NCBI RefSeq assembly: GCF_000277795.1
Contig: NC_018149.1
Location: forward strand, 1 to 64,000
From: Mycoplasma wenyonii str. Massachusetts
Lineage (GTDB): Bacteria; Bacillota_I; Bacilli_A; Mycoplasmatales; Mycoplasmoidaceae
Direction: 5' to 3'
Length of the DNA stretch: 64,000 nt
The translations under genes and the position numbers were made by a program. Below, one piece after another: positions 20,644 to 33,873 of the stretch. The notes beneath the pieces were generated by a model. The model was given only the letters and a program-made list of their open reading frames with translations, had not been told where the DNA came from and did not search any database. How positions within the stretch are numbered: position 1 is the first letter of the stretch; each line of letters starts with the position of its first letter.

Positions 20644-22094
20644 TGTATAAAGCTAGTAGCTATATAAATGGAGAGCCTGTATCTTTAAGACTTCCAGAAG
20701 AGAAACTCTATTCTCCAGTAACAGGAGAGTGTATAGGAACAATACCTGTATTAAGTGAAGAACATAAGAGATTAATATTTGAGACTGCTGAACAAGCTTT
20801 TGAGAAGTGAAAACAACTAGATTACAAAACCAGAGAGCAATATATCTTTTTATTTGCCTCAAAGATCAAGATAAGTTCTAGATTATTAGTTCACCTAATA
20901 AGAATAGAGACTGGAAAGTCTGAGAAGGAAGCTCAAGAAGAGATAGATAGAAGTATTGAATACATTACTGACACTGTACATGCCTTTGATAGATTAATGC
21001 AGAATCCTAAGTGCTTTAACTCTGAGAGATATCCCTTAATGTCTGATGAGCTAGAAGGAATATTTTATAGAGTACCTTTAGGAGTGGCATTGGTAGTTAC
21101 TCCATATAACTATCCTGTAAATACTGTAATTACTAAGATTGTTCCAGCAATCTTAATGGGCAATTCAGTAGTACTTAAATGTGCTATGTCTGGCTCTTTA
21201 TGTGGATGACAGCTGGCAAAGATATTTAATGAGCTATCACTAGACAATAAGTACTTAATAACTCCAGGAGTATTGAATTACTACACTGGAAGAGGTTCTG
21301 ATTTATCAAAGTACTTAATAGAACATAAGCCCAATATTGCCGCTCTTTCTGTAACCGGAGGGAGAGAGGCAGGAATAGAGCTTTCAAGAGCAGTACCTTA
21401 TCCTCCAAAATCTTTAGAGTTAAGTGCTTTAAATGTGGCCTTGGTGCTTGAAGATTATGGTTCAGAAACCATTAAAGAAATCATTAAAGGCTCGTTTAAC
21501 TTAAGCGGACAAAGATGTACCTCTATTCAATTAGTTTGTGTAGAGGAAGTGGCCACTGAACAATTCTTTGAGGATTTAGTTGCAGAGCTAGAGATAGTTA
21601 AAACCTCTCAGATGTCTTTGAATAGTCAAAAGGCCATTCAGAGAATAAAGGAAATGTATGAAGATTGTTTAAGTAGTGGAGCAGAACTATTAACTCCTGA
21701 GGTTAATTGAGAGCAATTAAAGGATAATATTGTGCCCAATATAGTCTTTAAGGGAGTTAGTTTTGAGAACTTACTAGCAAAAGAAGAAGCCTTTGGACCT
21801 ATATTAGGTATTATTGTTGTTCAGGATATAGAAGGAACTATTCAAAAGGTAAATGAATTAGGTTATGGGCTGCAAGCTTCTATATTTTGTGAGAATATAG
21901 AGAGAGCTTCAGGACTAGCTCATCATTTTGATGTAAGTAGAATACACCTGAATATGGCTCCATCTAGAAGTCCTGATATATTACCTTTCCCTTCTGCAAG
22001 AAAGTCAGGTTATAGTGAACAAGGATTAGTTAACTCTCTTTATTTCTTTTCTAGATACAAAGGGATTGTGTGTAAGAAACAGTTAGAGAAATAA
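20643..22094 (+). CDS. gapN: NADP-dependent non-phosphorylating glyceraldehyde-3-P dehydrogenase
   Basis: GapN oxidises glyceraldehyde-3-P straight to 3-phosphoglycerate and makes NADPH. The 483-residue aldehyde dehydrogenase has VTPYNYPVNTVITKIVPAI, VTGGREAG, the catalytic Cys in NLSGQRCTSIQL and EEAFGPILGI. The GapN-type motif after it reads SRSPDILPFPSARKSG, favouring GapN over general aldehyde dehydrogenases. The Glu-rich LELGGK segment reads LELSALN, so a conserved Gly-Gly is lost. UGA Trp at several sites. Its 3' end is overlapped antisense by the first antigen-family gene. Confidence 0.88.
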
Positions 22095-23307
22095 ATACAT
22101 AATTTGTAATCAAGAATTATTTTTAGCAAGATTAATAGGTGTTCAGAAAGTTTAAGTAAGGTCTTGGTTTTTAGTTTTCTTTTTTCTATCTTTGTATAGC
22201 TAGGGTCTCAGAGATATCAATTTCACTCATCTTTTAGAGGGATTTTCTTAGCAAAACCATCTTTTTCACTTTCACCTCTCGTTAAGTCTTCATCGGTATA
22301 TTTGGAGTCTGTAGATATCCAATCATGTAGAACTACTGTACCTTGACCGAGCTCATTTGTGTTTTTCCTTCCCCTCTTAATAACTTTTCCATCTTTTTGT
22401 AGTCCAGTCCAAAGAGTTCTTCCGTTTGTGAATACGTTTTTGACTAAGACTCCTGGAGCAATAATTTCTTCTTCTTTTCTTCCACCCTTACCATCTGTCT
22501 TTTTCATCCCCACAGTTAATGCAATGCTCATTCCACCTTCAATATTTAATTCTTGGAATCCTAGTTGACTACCACTAGCTCCCTCTTTTAATTGACCAAC
22601 TACTTCAATATCCCCTCTTTCCCTATAGAACTCTTTAAGGCAATTCCCAAAGACTATCTGTCCACCTAAAGATAATGTTCCATTTCTCTGATTTTTCGGT
22701 CAAAACAAACCACTGTCTCCAAACTTATCTCTCAACTTTTGCACATCACCACTTTTCTTCTTCAAGTCTCCTTCCATCACATCTTTTAGACATTTCTTAT
22801 TACCATTAGGTTGCCCTTCTACAATACTTACTAACCCTTGAAACTTAACTTCTTTGTTGTTATCAGCCCCAATGAGAAGAAATTTCTTCTTGGTATAGCC
22901 ACCTACAACTCCTTCTATTCCATTTTTGCCCACTAGATGACCTCTTTTACCTCCTTCTTGTGTCTTTAATCGAGTCTCAATTAAAGTCAGCTCTCCATCT
23001 TGAATTCCCTTCATATCAATCGTTTCATTCTGTATTGTTCTATCCCCTGAAGTAGCAGTCTCAGTACCACTTAATCTCGCAACATATCCATAGGAATAAG
23101 ACATATCTCCAAGAGCAGAAGCGGAGCTTTGCTTCATTCGCCAACCATTAAATCAAGGACCAACTCTAGCCTCTTCTCATCATTTACCGGTAACCTTTCC
23201 AGTTGTTGAGACTATCCTAGCTAGCTCGGGATGGACGTTAGCGAATAGAACGGGGGAGAGTATGCTACCTAAAAAAATTAATCCTTTAAATACTCCGGGG
23301 GGGGCAT
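22040..23307 (-). pseudogene. Antigen-family gene 1, phase-off at a C8 tract after ATG
   Basis: A full-length member of the local antigen-like family: hydrophobic leader, WWEEARVGPW, YSYGYVARL, GLVSIVEG, FGNC, IIAPGVLVK, TLWTGLQ and the late motif WYLWDPSYTK (UGA Trp). The ATG at 23307 is followed by eight C (G8 at 23297-23304 on the plus strand). With eight, the frame meets TAA after nine codons. With nine, as in the copy at 28767, it would read through into the leader. No canonical start lies in the mature frame until ATG 23137. The C-terminal tail has diverged and overlaps gapN. I call it a phase-off gene; permanent loss is the alternative. Confidence 0.75.
23297..23304. repeat. G8 homopolymer tract, off state
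   Basis: Eight G on the plus strand directly after the start codon of the minus-strand gene 22040-23307. Its near-identical partner at 28756-28764 has nine. Confidence 0.9.
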
Positions 23308-23320
23308 TTGTAGCCCCTCG

Positions 23321-23337
23321 AAAAGTGTTTTTACACT
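23321..23337 (-). terminator. Hairpin after antigen gene 2
   Basis: On the minus strand AGTGT, an A-rich loop and ACACTTTT form a small stem with a T run, about 45 bases past the stop of the gene at 23382-24518 and before the start of antigen gene 1. Confidence 0.45.
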
Positions 23338-23381
23338 ATTGATCTAAAAAGGGCCTTTCTTGAAGCTGAATTAGAAGTGGT

Positions 23382-24518
23382 TTATTTAACTAGGCTGATG
23401 GTGTAGGGAAGAGAGAAATTTACATTTCAAGGTAATTTGTGACCATCTTTAGTCTTTAATGTTCCATCTTTTATCTCTGTATAGTAAGGATCTCAGAGAT
23501 AGTATTGTCTGTTTCTGCTTAGAGGGATTGTGGAACCTTTTGACTCATTTGCCAGAGCATAAGGACTACTTTCACTATCTGTCATTCCCAGCTGTATTAT
23601 GCTCTTGGAGCCATCATCAGCATCTTTTCACTTCCCCTTTAACACTCCTTTTGCGAACATCAAATCATGAACAACAACATAAGGTCTGTTATTACTCCCC
23701 TTTTGACCCGTGTAGAGGTTTTGATCCTTGTCTTTAACTCTTACTCTCATTGGGGCACTTCTTGATCATCTTGTTGGATTACTATTCAATTTTCCCGCAC
23801 CAAAAGTAACACTCATTGTCCCAGAAGCATCTTTAATACCTAACACCCCAACCCGTACATTTTTATCATTTTTTAATTCAGCTTCAATAAAACCTGGCTT
23901 GTTCTCCCCTAGATAATATGCCTTGAAAAAGACATTATCGCAGAACCCCTTTTGTATTGCATTGTCTTTCTCTTCTTTTTGATTGCAATTTTGTTTAATT
24001 CCATTGTGTTTATTTTTCACCAAGCTAACTAAACCAGTCATTTCAACTTCATTACTAGTTCTATTAACACCCATTAGAAAGAATTTCTTAGGAGTTAAAC
24101 CACCAAGATGTCGGTGTGGAGAGGACTTCTTTCTCGATTCACTATCTCCAGTAGTGCTGGTCTGCAGCGAACCTACTCTTTCTACTAATCTAATTTCTCA
24201 ATCTGATAATGAAGTACTTCTTTTAGTTTTCTTGGAGAATTTAGTTTTTTCTGAATAATCTGTACCTTTAGCTCTAGCTATATAGCTATATGAATAACTT
24301 ACTGGGTTTTTAAATCCACCACTCAATCATCAAGAATCAAAAACAGGAGTAATTACACCATCTTTTCAGTTAGTACCTTCAAATTTAGAAACAATTTCTA
24401 TCTCTCTATCTAATTGCCCCCCCCCGAGTGTTAAGTGATTAGAACCAAAGAAAAAAGAGGGGCCGCCAAAACTACCTAAAGTAACTAATCCTTTACTTAA
24501 AGTTGGAACACTGATCAA
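23382..24518 (-). CDS. Antigen-family gene 2, intact, G9 tract in leader
   Basis: This 378-residue predicted exported protein is the only family member here with a leader, an open frame and a complete C terminus. TTG at 24518 gives a hydrophobic leader rich in Gly and Phe. A run of nine G (plus-strand C9 at 24417-24425) encodes three Gly in frame just after it. Further on are NPVSYSYSYIARAKG, FFLMGVNR, GLVSLVKN and YYLWDPYYTEIKDG. It is more diverged than the other copies. UGA Trp codons throughout. One base gained or lost in the tract would end translation early. Function unknown; a surface role is inferred. Confidence 0.75.
24417..24425. repeat. C9/G9 homopolymer tract, in-frame
   Basis: Nine C on the plus strand, read as three Gly codons in the leader region of the minus-strand gene 23382-24518. 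Confidence 0.9.
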
Positions 24519-26337
24519 CTCTTAGAGAAGAGATCAGTTTATGGTAATTTCTAAGGATTTTAAGTGTGTATAGGTGAAGGAACACTAGATAAGAAGTGAT
24601 AAGAGAGTTAAAAAGTAAACATTTAATTAATTGAGTTTCTACAAACTTTCCAATTTGTATGTTGAAAGGTAAATCTTTACCATCTTTGGTTTTTAGTTTT
24701 CCTTTTTCTATCTTTGTATAGCTAGGGTCTCAGAGATATCAGTGTCATTTTTCATTTAGAGGGATTTTCTTAGCAACTCCTTCCTTCGGATCTTCAGACC
24801 CCTCTTTTTTATATAGGTTTTGAGGGTTATCTTGTGAGCTTGTGGAGAATCAGTCGTGAATTACGATGTTACCTTGACCAGGCTCATTTTCTCTTCCACT
24901 TCCCTTCTTAATTACTTTTCCATTGCCCTGTAGTCCAGCCCAAAGAGTTCTTCCTTTTCCATTGCTGTAATCATGTTTAACTAAGACTCCTGGAGCAATA
25001 ATCTCTTTCCCTCCTTCTTTCATTTTCATCCCCACAGTTAATGCAATACTCATTCCACCAGGAATTTCTAGCTTTTGGTATCCTAATTGTTTGTCACTTG
25101 TTCCTTCTTTTAATTGATCGACAACAACCATTTCACCCCCACGCTTATAGAACTCTTTATGGCAATTACCAAAGACTATCTGTCCACCTAAAGATAACCT
25201 TCCATTATTATTGTTCGGCCAAAACAAACCAGTCTCCCCAAACTTTTTTCTTAATTTGTCCACATCACTCTTATTGTTCTTCAACTGACCTTCTTTGACA
25301 TCACTCAAACACTTTCAACTAACTCCTCGCGAACCATCAACAATAGTTACTAATCCTTGAAACTCAACTTGATTACTTTCATTTCCGACACCAATGAGAA
25401 GGAATTTCTTCTTGGTATAGCTGTTAAAAAAATTTTTTTCTTCTCGCCACTTTATTTTTCTTGAAAACTTAAAGAAGAAGTTAGGGTCTCAGAGATAGTA
25501 TTTTCACTCATCTTTTAGAGAGATTTTCTTAGCAAAACCATCTTTTTCACTTTCACCTCTCGTTAAGTCTTCATCGGTATATTTAGTTTCTTTAGATTCT
25601 CAGTCGTGTAACATAACTACCCCTTGACCTCTATCTTGATTCCTACTATCACTCTTGCTTACCTTTCCATCGCCTTGCAGCCCGACCCATAAGTTTGTTC
25701 CACCCGCGAAGTCTCTTTTCACTAAAGCTCCGGGAGCAATAATAGTTTTGTAATTTCCTCTTTCTCCTTTTCGATATTGCATACCAACAGTTACAGCAAT
25801 ATCCATTCCACCTTTAATATTCAATTCTTGAAATCCAAGTTGTTCTCCGTCTTTTCCTTCTTTCAGTTGTTCGACTACCACAACATCTCCTCCTTTCTTA
25901 AAGAATTCTTTTGAGCAATTCCCGAAGACAATTTGACCATTTAAAGTTAATTTCTCACTCATATATCCTCCCTTTGGCCAAAACAAACCACTCTTTCCAA
26001 ACTCTTTTCTTAACTTCTCCACATCACCGCTCTTCCCCTTCAAGTCTCCCTCCATCACATCCTTTAAACATTCTTTTGTACCATTTGGTTTTCCCTCTAC
26101 AATACTTACTAATCCTTGGAACTTAACATCCTTATTCTTATCTGCCCCAATCAAGAAAAATTTCTTTCTAGTAAACCCTCCAACTATCCCTTCAATTCGC
26201 TTTCTATTGATTAATTGACCCCTCCTACCTTTATCTCAATCCTTACGTCTAGTCTCAATTAAAGTCAGCTCTCCATCTTGAATTTCTAAATTTTTAAATT
26301 TATTCGCGCCGACTAATTCGAGAAGAATAGCCGATAT
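24493..26337 (-). CDS. Antigen-family genes 3+4, in-frame two-unit fusion without leader
   Basis: Two family units are joined in one open frame of about 614 codons. Unit one (about 26280-25470) begins at IQDGELTLIETR, skipping leader and first domain, and runs to WYLWDP-like WKYYLWDPNFF. A short junction (SRKIKWREEKNFFNS) leads straight into TKKKFLLIGVGN of unit two (about 25425-24600), which ends with LPFNIQIGKFV. No TAA or TAG interrupts. No ATG, GTG or TTG lies at the start: the frame opens at 26340 and the first TTG is 26154. It may be a silent recombination donor or be translated from ATA/TTA. The end overlaps gene 2. Confidence 0.65.
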
Positions 26338-27358
26338 TAATTACTACAAGAGAAAAGTGAAGGTCTCAGAGATATCAGTGTCACTTTTCATTTAGAGAGA
26401 TCTTTTTAGCAAAACCTTCCTTCGTGCCTTTAGAATTCTCATCTTTTCATAAGTCTCCATCTTTATAGCTAGAGTTTGTAGATATTCAATCATGTAGAAC
26501 CACTGTACCTTGACCTTTATCTTGCTTTTTTGTGTCAGTTTTTATTACTTTTCCATCTCCTTGTAGTCCAGCCCAAAGAGTTCTTCCGTCAGTGAATTTG
26601 TTTTTAACCAAGATACCTGGTGCAATAATATCTTTTGGTTCTCCAGTTTGTTTCTTAATTCCAACACCTACGGCAATACTCATACCATCTGGTACTTTTA
26701 TTTCTTGAAAACCAACTCTTGCCCCTTGCGCACCACTCTTTAACTCCTCAACAACTGTTATCTTGCTAGACCTTTCTCTCTTGTCTTTATAGAATTGGTC
26801 ATTGCAATTTCCAAAAATGAATCTACCAGCCATAGATAAAGTCTTTTTCGGATCCTGAAACAAACCACTATCTCCAAACACTTCTTTCATACTTGCCATT
26901 ACCTTATTTCCTGCTCCACTTTCCAAATCACTTTCCTTAACCTGTTGCAAACATTCTTGACTACTATTAGAATCCCCTTCCACAATACTTACTAATCCTT
27001 GAAACTCAATTTGTTGGTCCTCTCCAGTTCCGATTAGAATGAACTTTTTCTTTGTAAATCCACCAACTATTCCCTCTTTGTCCTTATGAGTAATTAGTTT
27101 TCCTTTACTATTTCCTCCTCACTTAGTTTCAATAAGAGTCAGCTCTCCATCTAATAATGTGCCAACTTCAGTTGTTTTATTTTCAACTGTTCTATTCTCA
27201 TTTCTGGCAGTCTCACTTCCCTTTACTCTCGCAACATATCCATAGGAATAAGACATGGTTCCAATTGCCTTAGCAGCACCTTCTCTCATTCTTCATCCAC
27301 TAAACCAAGGACCAACTCTAGCCTCTTCTCATCATCTACCGGTAACCTTTTCGGCCAC
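26300..27358 (-). CDS. Antigen-family gene 5, leader missing
   Basis: A 352-residue open frame from GTG 27358. It holds WWEEARVGPWFSGWRM, YSYGYVARVKGSE, FILIGTGEDQ, GLVSIVEGDS, FGNC and WHWYLWD, but has no hydrophobic leader: the frame is closed by TAA shortly upstream. The C terminus after WYLWD is replaced by an unrelated 20-residue tail. Without a leader it would stay in the cytoplasm, so it may be a silent cassette. Sequence between residues 30 and 330 is the most diverged from the other copies after gene 2. Confidence 0.6.
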
Positions 27359-27558
27359 CGAAGTGAATGAATTGAAGAGTTAGTTATTTCTTATATATAG
27401 ATAGACAGGCCTTTTGTAGAGCGGTTATTGTTATCAAGATTTTTTAAAAAATGAAATTCTAAAAAAACTTAAAAAATTAGGGTTTTATTGCAATAACTAG
27501 CTTAGATGAGTGAGTATATTCGCGGTTCTTTAGTTTTAGTTAGATCTAATCTAGTGTT
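27359..27558. other. AT-rich spacer between antigen copies
   Basis: No coding signal is seen in these 200 bases. They contain ATTTTTTAAAAAAT-like palindromic AT sequence and could hold the promoter of the minus-strand gene at 26300-27358 or mark a recombination junction, since that gene loses its leader here. Confidence 0.4.
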
Positions 27559-28767
27559 TTATTTAAGAAGTTTAGTTGTTACAAACTTTCCAATTTGTAT
27601 GTTGAAAGGTAAATCTTTACCATCTTTGGTTTTTAATTTTCCTTTTTTTTTCTTTGTATAGCTAGGGTCTCAGAGATAGTATTTTCACTCATCTTTTAGA
27701 GAGATTTTCTTAGCAAAACCATCCTTTTCACTTTTACCTCTTGTTAAGTCTTCATTGGTATATTTAGTTTCTTTAGATTCTCAGTCGTGTAACATAACTA
27801 CTTCTTGATCTCTATCTTGATTCCTACTATCACTTTTGCTTACCTATCTATCGCCTTGCAACCCGACCCATAAGTTTGTTCCACCCGCGAAGTCTCTTTT
27901 CACTAAAGTTCCGGGAGCAATAATAGTTTTGTAATCTCCTTTTTTTCTTTTTCGATATTGCATACCAACAGTTACAGCAATATCCATTCCACCTTTAATA
28001 TTCAATTCTTGAAATCCAAGTTGTTTTCCGTCTTTTCCTCCATTCAGTTATTCGACTACCACAACATCTCCTCCTTTCTTAAAGAATTCTTTTGAGCAAT
28101 TCCCGAAGACAATTTGACCATTTAAAGTTAATTTCTCATTTATATATCCTCCCTTTAGTCAAAACAAACCACTCTTTCCAAACTCTTTTCTTAACTTCTC
28201 CACATCACCGCCCTTCCCCTTTAAGTCTCCCTCCATCACATCCTTTAAACATCCTTTTGTACCATTTGGTTTTCCCTCTACAATACTTACTAATCCTTGG
28301 AACTTAACATCCTTATTCTTATCTGCCCCAATCAAGAAAAATTTCTTTCTAGTAAACCCTCCAACTATCCCTTCAATTCGCTTTCTATTGATTAATTGAC
28401 CCCTCCTACCTTTATCTCAATCCTTACGTCTAGTCTCAATTAAAGTCAGCTCTCCATCTTGAATTCCTTTCATATCTGTTGTTTCATTTTGCATTGTTCT
28501 ATCACCTTTAGTAGCGGTTTCAGTACCACTTAATCTCGCAACATATTCAAAGGAATAAGACATATCTCCAAGAGCTGAAGCGGAGCTTTGTTTCATTCTT
28601 CATCCATTAAATCAAGGACCAACTCTAGCCTCTTCCCATCATTTACCGGTAACCTTTCCAGTTGTTGAGACTATCCTAGCTAGCTCTGGATGGACGCTAG
28701 CGAATAGAGCAGGGGCGAGTATGCTACCTAAAAAAATTAATCCTTTAAATGCGCCGGGGGGGGGCAT
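27559..28767 (-). pseudogene. Antigen-family gene 6, leader in frame but two nonsense codons
   Basis: Full-length family member of 403 codons. ATG 28767 followed by C9 reads in frame into a leader (GLIFLGSILAPALFASVHPE). TAA at codon 240 (28050-28048) and TAG at codon 308 (27846-27844) interrupt an otherwise intact frame that continues to a normal tail, LPFNIQIGKFVTTKLLK. Its first third is nearly identical to gene 1, its middle to unit one of the fusion, and its end to unit two, so it is a mosaic. Both stops are single-base changes relative to the fusion copy (Gln and Lys codons). Confidence 0.8.
28756..28764. repeat. G9 homopolymer tract, in-frame
   Basis: Nine G on the plus strand directly after the start codon of the minus-strand copy 27559-28767, placing ATG in frame with the leader. 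Confidence 0.9.
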
Positions 28768-28932
28768 TTGTTAGTAGCTAAAAAATTAAGATATTACTTA
28801 ATTTAAATTTTAAAGCTTTCGATAACAGCTAGATAAGCATGTTCTATTTAATATAAATTAATAAGCAAGGCATTAAAAAAGCCTTTTAATACAACCAATT
28901 TAGTTTAGGTATATAAATTACTAATTACTTCT
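28768..28932. promoter_or_regulatory. Divergent spacer with a hairpin
   Basis: Spacer between the antigen array and the gyrase genes. AAGGC at 28867-28871 pairs with GCCTT at 28881-28885, followed by TT. The rest is AT-rich and should hold promoters for both directions; no clear -10/-35 pair stands out. Confidence 0.35.
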
Positions 28933-29166
28933 TTGTCAAACACTACTTTTGAAGAAACAATAACCAAGTTACTAACTGATTTAGTCGAAACACAAAAGAA
29001 GCGGGCGGAAGAACTAGCAACCTTGAGGGAGCTTGTTCACCGAATGTACCATCTTCAATGAACGCACTGCGCCGGCAACAGCTGTCATAACACAATCCCA
29101 TTAACAAATGTTCAATATGATTTCTCAACCTTCAAAGAATACGTCCCAGTCTCCTCTAAGAAGTAA
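28933..29166 (+). CDS. Unrecognised 77-residue protein with clustered Cys and His
   Basis: TTG start. The first half is a likely amphipathic helix (TKLLTDLVETQKKRAEELAT). The middle reads LVHRMYHLQWTHCAGNSCHN, with two Cys and four His that could bind a metal; one UGA Trp. It ends five bases before gyrB and so is probably in that operon. I do not recognise the family, and only position and an unbroken frame support it. Confidence 0.5.
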
Positions 29167-29171
29167 CCCTA

Positions 29172-31115
<1,944 letters not shown>

Positions 31116-33827
31116 TTGAGCGCAAAGCTTTCAAGCAATCTAGAAAAGCTCGTAGGAGCTTTAGCAGACTCTCAGGTAAAGGATCAAAACATAGTATCAG
31201 AAGCAGAGCAGTCATTCCTTGACTATTCTCTTTCTGTTATTACCTCCAGAGCTTTACCAGATCTAAGAGATGGACTTAAACCAGTACACAGAAGAATTCT
31301 TTACTCTGCCTATGAAGAAAAAATGTTCAGTGATACTAGATTCAGAAAGTCAGCTACCCTAGTTGGTGCTGTAATGGGGGGTTATCACCCCCACGGTGAC
31401 AGCTCTATCTACGGTGCTTTAGTGAGATTAGCTCAAGACTTCAGCATGAGATATCCACTACTAGAAGGGCAAGGAAACTTTGGTTCTATTGATGGAGACT
31501 CTCCAGCGGCTATGCGTTACACGGAGGTCAAAATGAGCAAACTGGGTGAAAAGTTCCTAGAAGGAATCAAGGAAGATCCTGTTGATTTTGTACCTAACTA
31601 TGATGGTTCCAAAGAAGAACCATCTATCTTACCTATTGTTGCACCCTCCATTCTTCTTAATGGAGGAGATGGTATTGCAGTTGGAATGGCCTCTAAGATT
31701 CCTTCTCACAATCTAAAGGAAGTATGTGAAATGGCAATAACTCTTTTGGATGAGCCAGAAGAACCTGAAGCAAAGATGTTAGAGATAATGAAGGGACCAG
31801 ACTTTCCAACAGGAGGTTTAATACTCGGTTACAAAGGAGTTCAAAAATATCTATTAACAGGTAGAGGATCTTTCAGAATAAGAGCTAGAGCAATACTAGA
31901 AGAAGACAAACACCAGATTGTCTTTACTGAAATACCTTATGGAGTTAAGAAAAATAGGCTAATAAAGAGAATAGCTCAATTAGCTAGTGATGAAAAGAAT
32001 CCTACTTTCTTAGTAATTCCTTTATTACAAAGATTTATCAAGAATATCAGAGATGAATCTAACTTAAAGGAGGGAATTAGATTAGTAATCGAGTGCAGAC
32101 AAGGAGCTCCTCTAGAAACAATACTTAACAACCTATATAAGCACACACAACTGCAACAAGCTTATGCAGCTAACTTAACAGTATTAAGTGTCGGAGAAGA
32201 AGGTAAAAGAGTACCTAAAACTCTTGGAATTATTCCAATACTAAGGGAATATCTTGAATATCAACTAGAGATATTAGTTAGAAGAACTCAATTTAATCTA
32301 GAGAAGTTAAGAGCAAGAATTCACTTATTAGAAGGTAGAAAGATAATAGTTACAGACTTAAAAGAAGCAATAGATATTATCACTCAGGAAGAAGAGCCAG
32401 AAAAATTAATTAAAGAAAAGTATTCTCTTTCTGATATTCAGATCAAAGATATTTTTGATCTTCCACTGAGACAACTTAAGAGAATTGAGTTTCAAAAACT
32501 AGTAGATGAGTTAGAGGAAAAGATTCAATTCAGAATCCAACACGAAGAAAGATTAGCAAGTAGAGAGTTGCAAAACCAAGTAATTAAGGAACAATTAATG
32601 GAAATCATGAAAGAATATGTTGATGATCAAAGAAGATCTGAAATTGATTTCTCTAAGGGATTTTCATTATCAGAACTAGATCTAATTCCTAAGGAAACAT
32701 TAGTAATTAGTGCTAGTCAAATGAATTACATTTCTGCATTACCTCTGGAAGGAATTAAGTTAAGAGACAGGGGAACTAAAGGGTTTGATGTAGGAAACTA
32801 TCCAGCTAAAGACTTTGTTTCTGATCTATTAATTGCTTCTTCTCACGATGATCTCTTCTTATTTACCAACGTTGGAAAGGTATACAAGGTTAAGGGCTAT
32901 GACATCAAGATCAGTAACTCTAATAAGTGAACCAATAAGCCATTAGCAATAAAAAACTTATTGGGATATAAAGACTCTTTATTCCAACCAGATGAAAAGG
33001 TTATTAAGATAATGGCCATTAAACCTGAAGACTATGAACAAGATTTATATCTACTTTTTGCAACCAAGAAAGGAAGAGTTAAGAAAACCAGATTAAGTAG
33101 TGAAAAAATAGAAAGACCAGATGGAAAGATAAGAATAAAAAATAACTTTACAACTGTTACAAGAAAGGGAAAGAGAGCTATCAAGCTAGACAGTGGCGAT
33201 GAATTAAAGGGAGTTATAAAAATCAAAGATGACTCTGAGGTAATACTAGCTTCTTCAGATGCAAAGGTAGTTAGATTCAAGGCATCTACACTGAGAACCT
33301 ATAGTAGAGACTCTAGAGGAGTCAAGGGAATTAATTTAGAAAGAATAGTGGAAGGACAAAAAGTGAAAGATGCAGTAGAGTTAATTTCTATCTCTTCAAG
33401 TCTTGAAGGAGATAAGTTACTAACTATTAGCAATGTAGGTAAAGGAAAGTTGAATATGTTAAGTGCCTTCACTCTAACTAGAAGAAATGCAAAGGGAAAA
33501 ATAGCTTACAAAATTACCAAGCCTTCAGAAGTAGTTAAAAAGGGAAAGAAACAAAAAGAACCAGTCAAATTTGTTGCCTGTGTTGCTGTATGGGGAAATG
33601 AAGAAATAGCCTTAATGACTCAAAAGAATCACATGAACAGATTTAAGGTATCAAAAATATCAACTCTTGAGGGAAGAAATACAGTAGGAGTTAAGTTAAT
33701 TGATATTGATGAAAGTGATAAGAAAGATAGAGTTATTTACTTCGCAAAACACATTCCTCTAGAAGAAAAACTAGAACAACCGGAAACTGAGGAAGCGGTA
33801 ACAGAAGAAGAAACAGTTAGTAGTTAA
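31116..33827 (+). CDS. gyrA: DNA gyrase subunit A
   Basis: GyrA cuts and rejoins DNA. The breakage domain has LDYSLSVITSRALPDLRDGL, GGYHPHGDSSIYGALVRLAQ and the catalytic Tyr in PAAMRYTE. A C-terminal beta-pinwheel follows (repeats such as YSRDSRGVKGI), with the gyrase box region reading LRDRGTKGFD instead of QRRGGKG. 903 residues, one UGA Trp at 32928-32930. TTG start directly after gyrB. ParC is the alternative; the retained pinwheel and operon favour GyrA. QRDR residues Ser-Ser-Ile at the usual Ser-Ala-Val. Confidence 0.93.
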
Positions 33828-33873
33828 GGTCTAAAATACAGTATTGCAGTCAATATTGTCTTTAATTCAATTT

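Noticed and set aside
25041-25298. Plus-strand open frames lying across the antigen array (also 25911-26126, 28092-28307, 23459-23737)
   Set aside because: They are antisense to the clearly coding minus-strand family and keep no motif between copies; their similarity only mirrors the minus-strand genes.
31376-31381. G6 runs in gyrA and tyrS as phase-variable tracts
   Set aside because: They are short, lie in essential housekeeping genes and encode conserved residues; slipping would be lethal. Only runs of 8 or more were treated as switches.
31116-33827. Topoisomerase IV ParC/ParE for the two topoisomerase genes
   Set aside because: The A subunit keeps a gyrase-like pinwheel with a degenerate GyrA box and the pair is adjacent in gyrB-gyrA order; ParC is less likely, though not excluded.
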